From Trichoderma breve (taxonomy: Eukaryota; Ascomycota; Sordariomycetes; Hypocreales; Hypocreaceae): 64,000 bases of DNA. A model generated the notes under the pieces. The model was not told the DNA's origin. It did no database searches and saw nothing but the letters and a program-made list of their open reading frames with translations. This document shows positions 34,096 to 45,327 of the stretch, piece after piece. The DNA lies in the NCBI RefSeq assembly GCF_028502605.1, contig NW_026611593.1:806001-870000 (forward strand), given 5' to 3'. The translations under genes were made by a program, and so were the position numbers. The stretch's first letter is position 1, and the number at the start of each line of letters is the position of its first letter.

Positions 34096-35624
34096 AGAGC
34101 TATTGGGGGGGAAGAGGCAAAGTTAGAGAGTATGTTTGGGAGTAGGCCATTGGGGGAAGTTTTTCGTGTAACATGGAGGTCTTTATTAGTTGGAGTTGTG
34201 AGTGCGAGGGAAAAAAGTGTGGAGGGTACTGTATTGGGGTTCCTTTTAATTGGATGGCGATGATGAGGGTGAGGTTACCTTACCCTAGGATGATGCTTGA
34301 TTGTTTGGGATTGAATTGGCACATTGGGTATTAGGACGAGTGATTATGATGAAAATGAATTATAGCGATATTTCATCTTGCTTTCGAACTACTTTACCCC
34401 GACTCTTTAATCATGACAAGGTTCCATGTGAATTTGAAAGTTGTCCTCTACATGTACTGATAAGGTCTGGAAGATTCTTAAGTCTCAACTGAAACTCAGC
34501 TGCCCAGCTGTGGGTAAGCGCCTACAACCAACACCAAACAAAGAATGAAACAACCTCGTATTGGGCATTTTTTCTTTGTTGGACGCTTTGCCTGCAATCA
34601 ACTTCTTTCGTCTTTGTGCCAATATCCATGCACAATTGCTGCATGCCAAATTCCAGCCGTGCTGCTGCCTCTCCATTCCCACAGCGGCGACGTGCGACTT
34701 TAGGCTTCAAAGCTCCAGGCGGCCACCGCTCGCTTGCCCGCCCCCTCCACTGAAAAGCCCTGGCGTGCCACTGAAAGACGCTGCTAGCCGCCTCCGTAAT
34801 CTCGTTCAATGACTCTCCTACCTCTACCTCCTTGTACCGAATAATTCCCATAGTCCTCCTCCCAAATCAGGTCCCCACCAAAAACGCAATCTGCTCCCAT
34901 CACCATCACCAATTTCCACCTCCTCCCAACCGACCGCCTTTCAAATCCTCTCTCCCTCTCGAATCGTCCCGAATATCGATACTCGTCCGCGCGAAAATCA
35001 ACCTCTCAACATCTCTCGCTCAGTCCTCGTGATCCAGCGTCTTCTTTTTTCCCGCCCGACCGCCCAAACCTTCCCCGCGCACGCACCGCACACGCACACG
35101 CACAACGCACGGCTGAAGCTACACTCATAATTTGACCCTTTTCCCTCTTCTCCTCTCGTCTTTCGTCCCTTCTAGTACTACTATCTGCCAAGTCGTTTTT
35201 TCTTGTTCCTCTTTCTGCGGCAAAGTCTTTTCCTCTCCTCGTTCAATCTCTTCTTGCGTCTTGTCTTTGGGTCGATTGGCTCCAGCTGCTGTTAAGCTCC
35301 GTGGTCGGCTCTCCCTCCTCGAAATTGCAACGCGTCCTTTATGGTCACTACCTACACCTAACAATTACAAAAGCTCCCTTGGCCATCAAGCATCTGCTCG
35401 TGTGCGGCATCCACAACTTGCGACCTTTGCAGAGCTCGTCCATTGACGCACGTTACATCACCCCACCAAATCGAACTACTACTACTCAATAACCCTCGTC
35501 GACGCTTAGGCTCTAATCTCCCCCCTTCCGGCTCTCGGCCGACTAGCTAAAGGGTTCAACCATTTTGTCCAGTGATTTAGTCGAGACATTCGCCGGATGA
35601 GCGTCGCGCATTCGCCGCCTTGCT
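34096..35624. other. Intergenic 1.5 kb with long CT-rich leader
   Basis: 3' flank of the GST gene, then about 700 bp of pyrimidine-rich sequence (about 34830-35500) typical of a long 5' UTR and promoter of the next gene. Open frames here have biased, low-complexity composition and are not called. Confidence 0.55.
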
Positions 35625-38039
35625 ATGGCCATTCGATACACCGCAGAGCATCTGCTCTTCCTGAGGGAGTCGCCGCTATGCATCAAACCTGAGAAACTGC
35701 CTCCGGCGGAGGAATGGATGGGGTGAGCACAACTCGAGGCTCGCTGAACGGCTTCAGTGTTTGCTTTAAACTGATATTGACATAATGCAGGGCACCCCCA
35801 GACCAGACTCGAGCGCAGAACAAACCGGTCAACGATCGACCTCGGTCCCTGGACAATCCGCTTCTTGACCAGACAAATCGCCGCCCAGGCATCAACCACA
35901 CCTCCCGGACCAGTACAAGTTGGTTCCATCTTAAAATACTCGTGCTGATAGTCATCTGTTGCTAACAATGTAACTCTTCAAGATCCTGATGACATTGTCT
36001 TTGCTCCTCCTCGGATGGCATTTGCTTCATCTGGCCGAGGTGGCAAGACGCTTGATGGTGAAAAACCGACCAAAGACGCCGACCCCGCAGGTCGGTTCGC
36101 CTTGCGCAATCGAAACAGCGAAGCCGACGGTGACCGTCTGCGCGCACCCAATGCTGTTCGTCGCCGCGGAGAAAACGACCTAGATAACGATGGCTGGAGC
36201 ACAGTCAAGCCCCGCAAAAGCTTTGGTGCTGAAGGTGCCGAGCGTTTCCACGGCCGCATGGGTGGCAACTTTCGAGATGAGAAGAAGCCCCTGCGAGAAA
36301 ACGATCGCGATGCCACTCGCGACCGCCCAACAAGGCCCTTTGATGCCTTTGGTCGAGACAACAAGGAAGCCGAAAATGACACTCGAGCACGCAACGGCGC
36401 TGGCAGGAGCAAAGTGGACTCTTGGCACAAGGCAGAGTCAATGCCGACAGAGTCCCCTGCGGCCGAGCGAAAAGAACGAGACCGAACCAAGAGCTGGAGA
36501 GACCGAGATACTACTGAAACTGCGGATGACCGTACCAATGGCAGGGCACCCGACAGGCGATGGGCTCGCGACCGCGAGCAGCGTGTTGAGCGTGAGCCCG
36601 AATGGTTCGACGAGCCTGCCGAGGCACTCCGCGAGGCACACACCCAGCAAGACTTCCAGAAGTGGATGGAGCAGATGAAGAAAGGCAAAGGAGGCGGTGA
36701 TGCCCCAGAGCGCCCAACTGCAGCAGCAGCGGCTCCTGAACCTGCTGCCGAGACTGAGAGGTTTCAACCTCACCAGCCTACTGCTATCGAAGTTGCCCCT
36801 GACAAATTCTTCCTTGCCTTTGGCGGTATGCAAGCACAGGGACCTCTAGAGCCCAACTCCCCACCCAGCGAAGTAAACGATGCAGCTGCCAGGCCCAAGA
36901 CCGTGGGCAAGTCATCAAGGTTCACGTCCTTCTTCCACCAACCCCAAGAAGAACCACGAGGCAGAGTAGAACAGTCGACGAGCGTGCCGCCTGCACCTTC
37001 TCAGTTCCCCCCGGGACTGGGACCGCTCGCAGGAATGGCTCCTCCTCCTCAAGAAGAAGAGAAACAGGCTTTCCAGCAACTACTGCTAAAGCTTCAGAAG
37101 CAGAGCATGAGTGCCACTCCTCCGGCTCACTCACCATTTGCTGCCCCACCACCTCAAGGAAATCTTCCAGACATGTCGAAAAAGAGCAACCTCGCATCCC
37201 CAGAGCCATTCCAACAATACGGTGGCGATAGAATCAACGGCGGCATTGGCCGCCCGCCGCCACCGCAACATGTTCAAGAAATCCTTGCACCTCGACCACA
37301 GCAACAGTCTGCTCGGCCAGACCAACTTCTCCAAGATCTCGCGGGGCACCACCAGCGTATCTCTAGCCAGGGCTCAGGAATCCCTGACCAGGCTCGCAAC
37401 AACAATAATACCGAGTTTTTGATGAATCTCATGCGAATGGGGCCCAGTGCTCCGTTAAGCATGCCCCAGCCCCAGCAGCAGAAGCAAATGCCGATGCAAG
37501 AGTCGGACTTCTCGCCAAGAGAGAATCGGGGAGTGCAGCAACGCCAGATGCGCCCCCAGCCGCCTCCTGGCTTTCCCATGGAAGAGTCTTTCCACAACGC
37601 CGAACGCGATTCCCGTCTCGGCCAGCCCACTCAGATTTTGCAACGACCCCCTCCCCCTCCTGGGCTGGATCAGATGCCACCCAGCTGGATGACCAGCGGA
37701 GGACAGATACCGCCACCACAGCAGCGAGGCCCCATGATGCCTCCTCCTGGATTGGCCGGCGGCCTAAACCGCAACGTTCCCATGCCTCACATGTTTCCTC
37801 CCAACTTCCCTCCTGGTGGCATGCCGCCTCCAGATGCAATGGCTGGCATGCCTCCACGCAACATGCCTCCTCCTCCTCCTGGCTTCTTCAACGGACCACC
37901 TCATGGGTTCATGCCTCCTGGACTCGGTGGATTCAATGGACCCCCGGGACCACCAGAGCCTTTTGGTGGATCTCCCTTTGAAGCCCGTGGCATGCCCCCG
38001 GGCGCCGCTGGTCGGGGTGCTGCCTTTGGCCGGCCATAG
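35625..38039 (+). CDS. eIF4E-binding / 4E-T-like low-complexity protein
   Basis: Exons 35625..35722, 35791..35918 and 35983..38039 give 760 aa. The N-terminus MAIRYTAEHLLFLR contains the canonical eIF4E-binding pattern YxxxxL-hydrophobic (Y5, L10, L11), followed by PPAEEWMG. The middle is charged and Arg/Asp/Glu-rich with DGWSTVKPRK. The C-terminal 350 residues are Pro/Gly/Met/Gln-rich (PPPPPGF, PPGLGG), as in P-body proteins. Likely role: translational repression and mRNA storage by binding cap-bound eIF4E in the cytoplasm. The second intron uses donor GTTGGT, weaker than consensus but needed for phase. The name is inferred from the motif and general architecture; the exact orthologue is not proven. 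Confidence 0.75.
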
Positions 38040-39001
38040 GTTGCCGCATGATCACGATAGTGAACTCTGCTTCTAACGGCAAACCTCAATTACCAAAAAG
38101 CAGAATGGCATTCCGTGTTATAATTTGTGCAGTCAAAAAACAAACTACATTTTTATTATTATTACTAGTATGACTCTTTTTTGGAGCTATGAAGGCCGAG
38201 TTTATGGGACCCAAGGGGTTATGGGTTCTAAGGACCGCTCTTTGCTTGCAATGTCATATGAATTTGTCCTGGGAAATGCTTACGGGGGAAGTAGTCTCGG
38301 TGACGAGGAGAGACTCACAAGTGCACGGATTGCCAGATATAGGGGAAAGGAGATGTAATGCGGGCGATGAGAATGAAAATATGTTGCAAATTCGGAGCTT
38401 CGTTGAACATGTGACAGTACCTGCTTGTAGATTTTTGTTGGTGTAGTAGACACACGCAATGTGGCGATGCTGCTGATATCGTCTCGAGGATACCCTGTGA
38501 AGTATTTATGAAGAGAGCATTAAAATTGCAGCTACAGTTGAAACGATTAGTTTACTATTACTGAAGTTTGTGATGTTTGCTTGTTGCTCTGTCGAATCTT
38601 TTGACTCTTCTGAGGATTGTTACCGCAGTGATCTGTGCTTCTGAAGATGAGCAGAGTCAATCGTATGATGGAACCTTGGCTGAGTTGCCCCAGACCCATC
38701 ACGGCGAGAACTTGTTCATATTCACATGCCGACAAAAGCATAATGCAAAAGTCCATACTGTTAATCAAACAATCGAGGTTAGTTCACACCACACGCTATT
38801 GCATGCAGCTAGAGTGCAAACGTATCGACGAATCATCAGCCACAGAACGAGTGAAACCTTATTGAATGAATGCCCAAACCTCCTCACTTCCGCCAAGCTA
38901 TTTAGGTGGTACCAACACGTACGTCCGCAGTCACTCCTCTTTACTCCTCCTCCTCTTCTTTACATCCCGTAATTCTTCTATTTCAATCATAATTCGCAAA
39001 G
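38040..39001. other. Intergenic, nothing recognised
   Basis: 962 bp: 3' flank of the eIF4E-binding gene and promoter of the dehydrogenase. Short overlapping frames have no support. Confidence 0.5.
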
Positions 39002-40081
39002 ATGAAGCTCGCGGTGTTTAGCTCCAAGCCTTACGACAAACGCTACATCGAGGCGGCTCGTAGCGCTGCGGCCGCCAGAGGCGCTGGGTCTGCTGCGACT
39101 CGTCCTGCGTCAGCAGATATCGAGATTGTTTTTCATGAATTTGCACTGGAGGAAGACACGGTTATCCTTGCACAGGGAGCAGATGCAATCTGTGCGTTTG
39201 TCAATGACACTCTTTCGGCGCCTGTGATTGAGGCGCTGGCAAAGGAGGGCGTCAAGGCGATTCTGCTGCGCTGCGCGGGCTTCAACCACGTCGACCTCGT
39301 GGCGGCTGAAAAAGCCGGCATCATGGTCGCCAACGTGCCGTCGTATTCGCCCGAGGCCGTGGCAGAGTTTGCGGTTGCGCTGATCCAGACGCTGAACCGA
39401 AAGACGCACCGCGCGTACAACCGGGCGCGGGAGGGGAACTTTGCGCTGGACGGGTTGATGGGGCGGACGCTGTATGGGAAGACAGTTGGGTTTATTGGCA
39501 CGGGGAAGATTGGGGTTGCGACGGCGAAGATTATGAAGGGGTTTGGGTGTCGGATTTTGGCGTACGATCCGTTTCCTGCGGCGGCGTTTGAGGGGGTTGG
39601 GGAGTATAAGGGTCTTGATGAGGTTCTCGCTGAGTCGGACGTGATCAGCTTGCACTGTCCTTTAATGGATAGCACGAGGAGGATTATTAACGAGGAGGCG
39701 ATTGCGAAGATGAAGCCTGGTGCGATGCTGATCAATACTTCTCGAGGAGGGCTTGTTGATACGAAGGCTGTGATTAGGGCTCTCAAGGCGCAGCATTTAG
39801 GGGGCGTTGCGCTGGATGTGTATGAAGGTGAGGGTTCGCTGTTTTATGATGATCATTCGGGGGAGATTATTCATGATGATGTGTTGATGCGGTTGATGAC
39901 GTTTCACAATGTGATTGTGACGGGGCATCAGGCGTTTTTCACGGAGGAGGCGTTGATGGAGATTGCGGATTGTACGTTGAGGAACATTGATGAGTTTGTG
40001 GTGACGGGGACGTGTAAGAATTCGTTGACGAAGGATTTGAAGTTGGTGAAGCGGGATTCATTGCCGGTTCGGGGTGTGTGA
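39002..40081 (+). CDS. D-isomer-specific 2-hydroxyacid dehydrogenase, D-lactate dehydrogenase-like
   Basis: NAD-dependent reduction of a 2-keto acid (probably pyruvate) to the D-hydroxy acid in the cytosol. Single-exon protein of 359 aa. The Rossmann motif is GFIGTGKIG (G166-G168-G171) and LRCAGFNHVD is the substrate loop. The catalytic set is complete: R248 in NTSRGG, E275 in LDVYEGE and H309 in VTGHQAFFTEEAL. The GHQAFFTEEAL ending and loop pattern fit the LdhA-type subgroup better than phosphoglycerate or formate dehydrogenases. An Ala/Arg-rich insertion at about 18-38 is unusual. Minus-strand open frames across it are shadows. Confidence 0.9.
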   Translation: MKLAVFSSKPYDKRYIEAARSAAAARGAGSAATRPASADIEIVFHEFALEEDTVILAQGADAICAFVNDTLSAPVIEALAKEGVKAILLRCAGFNHVDLVAAEKAGIMVANVPSYSPEAVAEFAVALIQTLNRKTHRAYNRAREGNFALDGLMGRTLYGKTVGFIGTGKIGVATAKIMKGFGCRILAYDPFPAAAFEGVGEYKGLDEVLAESDVISLHCPLMDSTRRIINEEAIAKMKPGAMLINTSRGGLVDTKAVIRALKAQHLGGVALDVYEGEGSLFYDDHSGEIIHDDVLMRLMTFHNVIVTGHQAFFTEEALMEIADCTLRNIDEFVVTGTCKNSLTKDLKLVKRDSLPVRGV

Positions 40082-40617
40082 TGGGGTTTTTGGGTTGTTT
40101 AAGGGAGAAAGTGGTTGACGGATGTTGGGTAGTGTTGAAGTATTGATCGGTAGCTTTCAAATTCGCTTGCTCTTGGTGTTTGATGTTGACGTTGAGACTT
40201 GGTTATGAGGCAACCTTGGCTGATATGTTGTACTGCAACTGGAATATCGCTATTCTTTCCATTGCTCTTGCAAACTCGAGATATAATTGGAAGCATTCTG
40301 CTACTGTTCTAAAATCTCTGGAGTTTGTTGCTTGAGTCTGACAACTGAAAGATGTTTGTATACCTGCACATGAATGTTTCTGGCAGTTGATTTGGTCCCT
40401 TGTATTTGGAATATCAACCAAATTCTAAATAGGTGGTGGCATAAATGGTAATAGCTTACTACGTTGGTAACTGCTTCTTAAATGATTCATAAAATGCTTA
40501 TCTGTCATTGAGTACGTGGTCAACTGCTTCAGTGCTATGCCAAATGAAGGTCCAAAAGTTCATCAAATCATCTCTCGTAAAGTGCCATAAGCTAATCCAT
40601 AGTCTCAGTCACAGAAG
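40082..40617. other. Intergenic between convergent genes
   Basis: 536 bp of AT-rich sequence separating the stop codons of the dehydrogenase and the second AAA+ gene. Nothing was recognised. Confidence 0.5.
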
Positions 40618-42671
40618 TTACTCTTCGCCATTCAACATCTCCATTGCCGTGATCCTCTTCTCCGCCAACTGAGCCAGCCGAGCAGTCGTGACAGGTTGTC
40701 CGCTCTTCATGTTCAACAGTCGAGCACTCTTGATCAAATTCTTGATCTCACGACCATTCAACCTCAACTCTGCTAGTTGATCGTAGTCTTCCTCGGCAAC
40801 TTTGAACCGTGTCTCGCCGCCGGCGCGATTGATGAAGTTCTGCCAGACTTGGCGGCGGGCAGTCGTGGTGAGGTCGCTATATGGGAGGAAGAGATCCACG
40901 CGAGACTGGAAAGCATGGTCCAGACTCGAGGCGCGGTTGGTGGTCAGGAAGAGGATGCCCTGGTAGTATTCGAGCTTGGTAAGGAAGATGGAGACTAGCT
41001 CGTTGCGTGCGAGAGTGTCTTCTTTTCGAGCACTTAGGAACACGTCTGCTTCATCGAGGAGCAGCATTGCGTTCCAGAGACGACAGAGCTCAAGAGCTCG
41101 GTCTAAAGATGCTTCGACTTCGTTTGGCTTGGTTCCTAGAGCGCCGGCACTCATAGCATAGAGAGGAACTCGGCCCTTCTCTGCCACGGCCTCTGCCGTG
41201 TATGTCTTTCCAACGCCTGGGGGGCCAAACATGAGGATAATAATACCGCGACCCTTGTCAGTGACAAAGTCGTCAAAGTCCGAGTTTGCAAAGTTCTTGT
41301 TGTCGATAAACGACCAAGCAAGCTCTTTCTCATCTCCAGGAAGGACCAAGTTCGAGAACGCATCATCGTTCCAGACGATATCCTTCATCTTCTCCACGAG
41401 GAACAAACCCCACTCCTTGGCCTTGAGATCAAAACCGTTGACCCAGGGCGTGCAAAGGAGGCACTGCTCGTCAGTGAGAGGAGTGAGATCTTCCTTGCGC
41501 TCAAGCCTCGTCTCAGAACTCTTGACTGTGAGTTTGAGCTCGTCAATGGCAGCTTCTTCCTGGGAGGACGAGCTGTTGGTGCTTGCGTCGGAGCCGCGGC
41601 GGGGGCGGCGGACTTTGTAACCATCTTCGTCTTCGCTAGATTCGTCTGCCTTGGGCTTTTCTTCGGAATCGAGAGGGCGGAGGTTTGGCTTGACCACCTT
41701 GCAGCTGGCGTAGTAGGCAAAAGCATCGACAACAACTCGGCCGGAAGCCTAGGGGCGTGGGATGTTAGAAGAATGTATTGACCTGTGCCACGGATTCAAG
41801 GACTTACTGGTTCTTCTTCCTTTGCGTTGCCTCTTATGACAATCTTCCTACCTTCGTACTGCATAAAGTGATATGTCCTCAATTCCTCAAACTGACGACC
41901 GCGGGCGATCATCTTGGCCTTGATTGCATCCGGGTCACTGTCAAAGGAAATCGGCCAGGTAGGAAGCAAATGAGCTCGGCGATAGCCATCGTAACCACCA
42001 ATCTTGGTCTTCATCGTCGTAAAACCGCATTTGTCACCGTTCCAGTCGACATACTCCATGTCAATGACCCAATATGCAGGGCAGGAGTAACTTTCTTCAA
42101 CCTTGTGATGTTTGAGAACGCGGCAAATGGCGTCCTGGCCGTACATCTTGGTCATGACAAGCTCTCCAGGAGGAAAGATTTGCCAGAGAAAGTCGAACTG
42201 AACTTTGCCCGTGAGACGAGTCTGTTCGAGAGAATTGACCGACGGACCAACAATGGGAAGTAGAAATTCGATCAGCTGCTGGCCAGCCTTGGTCAATTCA
42301 GGATTCGAAGTGCTCTGGCAAAAATCTTGGAGTCGCTGCCATCGATGGACAAGAGGTATGTATGGAGAGCGAAAAGTCCAGTTCTCGCACTCCAAATCGA
42401 GGTCTTGATAGTGTTCGAGGACCTCTAGGAGAATCTTGCGCATGAAGGGACTGTTGATGGTGAAGGACTCGGTGATCCAAGAAGTGCCACAGTGAATAAA
42501 GCGGTGGACGATGGGCATCTGGGTCATCTGTTTCTCCAGTGCAACCTGGTGGTCTTCTTCTGAGTCGAACTGCGACCAGTGCACGAAGCCTTGCTGGTAG
42601 AGCTTTGTGACAACAGAAGACGGTTCCTCCTTGGGGGCCACCAAGGCCACGGCTGCGTCGGTAGAAGACAT
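40618..42671 (-). CDS. AAA+ ATPase, fungal family with long N-terminal domain
   Basis: Two exons, complement(40618..41748, 41808..42671), 664 aa from the ATG at 42671 (MSSTDAAVAL). An in-frame ATG at 42752 would add 27 residues and cannot be excluded. The N-terminal half is the uncharacterised region of these fungal ATPases (FLWQIFPPGELV, YWVIDMEYVDWNGDKCGF). An acidic Ser-rich linker follows, then the AAA+ core: Walker A GPPGVGKT (463-470), Walker B MLLLDEAD (516-523), sensor FLTTNR, arginine-finger region FQSRVDL. It is related in layout to the ATPase at 5951-8961 but has only one intron. Substrate and location are unknown. Confidence 0.88.
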
Positions 42672-43909
42672 TGTGGATTTTGAGTGGTTTGCTTTTCTTT
42701 CTCTTTGGTAGACAGAATCTGGAGAAAAGAGTCCCCGTGGTTTTACATACATTTATTGAAGATTTTAGAGAGAAAGTTCAAATTGTGTTTTCGTTGTCGC
42801 AGTGAGGTCCATCTGAGAAGGCGAAGTCCCCACTAGCTTCAAGTGAATTGGAGTTGATGTCGATTGCAAACATTTCTACCAGAGAATTCAACAAATTTAT
42901 ATATCCTTCAATTACTATAACGCACTCTCAATTACACGGATAACCAACACGGATAATGATCAAAAAATAGTGGAGAGTACGGCAGTTCAGCTTGCCACAA
43001 ACCGAGCCGGGCCATGGCATTCCTAGGTTTGCTAGGCAGCCATCGCGATTCTGGCCAGTCAGACAACAGCACAGCTACGGAACAAATCTCTATACGTGTA
43101 TTTCGGCCTTTTATACCGTGACTTGATCGTACTATCGCGAGTCTGACTTGATATATCACTGTCTTTGTGGTACTGAAGCCTAGACTCAGCTGTCTTGACG
43201 GATCGTGCGAGCAAATCAGGGTTCAAGAAACGGATCCCTTGAGTCGGCGTTGACTCGATTTGGCACTTACAGTATACTCCAGGTATAGTTACTGGGTAGA
43301 GTAACCACACTTGTTGCCTTGAGCGCATTAGGATACTATTTGATAGAATAGATATAAGGCGCAATGGGGAAGCACATGCTGCATCACTAGTTACATGTAG
43401 CCAAACGGGCACAAACTGCAAAGGCGGCATCAAATTAATAGCCACACGCGGTTACTACGTGTCTTGATATATCTGGTGAATCACGCGTATCTTGAGCCAA
43501 TCGAAAGTGCAAGCTGCAGTTCTCTGGATCCTGTCGCGATGGCTATACGAGTGATTGGCTGCTCGATTCTCAGTCGCGTCACTCACCAAGAGGTCCCGTG
43601 TGGTGGTGAATTGCCCGATAGGCAGGGAGCCGGCATTTCAAGAAACTGAGTCCATGTCTCGGTATGAGTCTCAAAGAGAAAATTATCCTCCGCGGAAAAC
43701 GGACATCAAGGTTGATGCTGCACGGTTGTAAGACGAGATTAGGCAGCCGCCCGAGCTTGAAGCTATCCAGATCCCCAGCCACCTCTTATACAAACGTTTA
43801 ACTTGAGGACCGTTATTTCCGTCGGCACTTCTCTGTATTGTCATTCACGGCTCGGTACTTGATGGCATATGCAAGAATAAGCTCTCCGTGTCTTGGATTC
43901 TGGTTCCAT
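42672..43909. other. Intergenic 1.2 kb
   Basis: Start of the accessory region. A 128-codon minus-strand frame at 43059-43445 shows no domain or intron support and is not called. Nothing else was recognised. Confidence 0.5.
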
Positions 43910-45079
43910 CTAAAGTGCCCAATAAACGTCCATCTCGACCGTGTCAACCACATTCACCCATCCGCGATGCATTGCCCTCCCCCACACTGTAATCACATCG
44001 CCCAGTTTAAGACTTCGCACAAATTGGCCGTCGCCATCCATTGGCCCTTTGCCCTCCTCCATGGCTTTCTGCGCTTCTTTCGATCCTGGAGCGACGACGT
44101 CCCAGCAAGTCCAAGTCACCTCGTAGTTTGTCCATTCCGAAGAGGCCACTTTATTGCGCAGGATTTCCCGTGGGCCTTTCCAGGGCGAATGTCCATAGCG
44201 ATACCCGGGATCGCCATTATGGCTTACTGAATTTTCCGGTTTGGGCTCGACTACTCTCAGCTTGCAAATTGGCAATTTCTTTATATCTGGGCATCGTTCA
44301 CCTGTTTCAAGAGGCATTAGTATATTCCAATGACGTCTCGTTCACATTCTTTTTGGGAAATTGAACTTACACTCATGGCTAGCATCAAATCTCTCGATAC
44401 CAGCTTCGAACCAAGTTTTGGCATCGATAAACGGGCCTGTCCTCTCGTCTGTGGTCCATCCTTGATCGTGGCTGCGGATGCGAAATACAATTTTTCGCAC
44501 AGGATTGCTCTGTGTAGAAGTGTTTCTAATTAGTTCCTGGAAGAATTTCCGATCGTATTCTTTTTCAACAGGCCATGCGGCAATTCCTTCAGTCTGATAA
44601 TCTGTACGGGAAAAACCACCGTCTTCGTCTCGAATCACGTCGTCTGTGAGCCCGATAGGAAAGGATCTCAGCTGTAAAGGCGTAACCTCATGAGTTTAAA
44701 GAGCTTTGATGACCTCATTAATGACACTCACCAAGAATGTGGATCCTTGGAAATCGAATTCACCATCGCCAACTTGTTCTGCATGAATGGAAAAGTGCGG
44801 GTGAGCTTTGGCAGATGATCGAGCCCAATATTCCGCATAATCCATGATGGTTCCGACAAGCTCTGGAAGAATCACAGCTTGGGACAGCATGGCGCGCACG
44901 ACCAGGACATCGCTGAGTGTCGGCTCAAAATGCTCGAGAAAAGGCATCGCATTATTCTTCCAATGCGGCGTGAGCCAATTTTCTAATTCTTTATTTAAAT
45001 CATAAACGATCTTGTCTTGCTGAGTTGCGAGGCGAAATATTGAGGTTGAAGGGTTGGGCCAAGCTTGCACTGATGTCAT
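43910..45079 (-). CDS. Conserved fungal protein of unknown function
   Basis: Three exons, complement(43910..44301, 44371..44671, 44732..45079), 346 aa, ATG at 45079. Introns of 69 and 60 nt join in phase. No signal peptide and no repeats. The sequence is rich in aromatic residues (ENWLTPHWKNN, VTWTCWDVV). The segment LRSFPIGLTDDVIRDEDGG, cut by an exon border, and GLTDD-type motifs suggest a conserved ascomycete family. The last domain (YGHSPWKGPREIL, SLKLGDVITVWGRAMHRGWVN) looks like a small beta-barrel. The function is not recognised. Confidence 0.75.
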
Positions 45080-45327
45080 TTAATTTATTTATAGCCTTGT
45101 TTCAGCATCATCTCAATCACATGCAACAAATCAGAGTCAAGCACAACACATGTACCAGTACCTATGCATGGAACACAATAAAATCAGGGTTCATGGAAGG
45201 TGTCATAAACTACTTTATTATTACATATATGTACGTGAATAATATAATCGAATGAATGTGTCTAGGTATGTTTGCACGCTACTCTCCATATACTTGTTCA
45301 TGTAAACTGACAAAATCCCCGTGGTCT

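Noticed and set aside
35978..36688. 236-codon minus-strand Arg/Ser-rich frame
   Set aside because: Antisense shadow of the charged region of the eIF4E-binding protein.
43059..43445. 128-codon minus-strand frame
   Set aside because: No similarity, splice support or biased composition in favour of coding.
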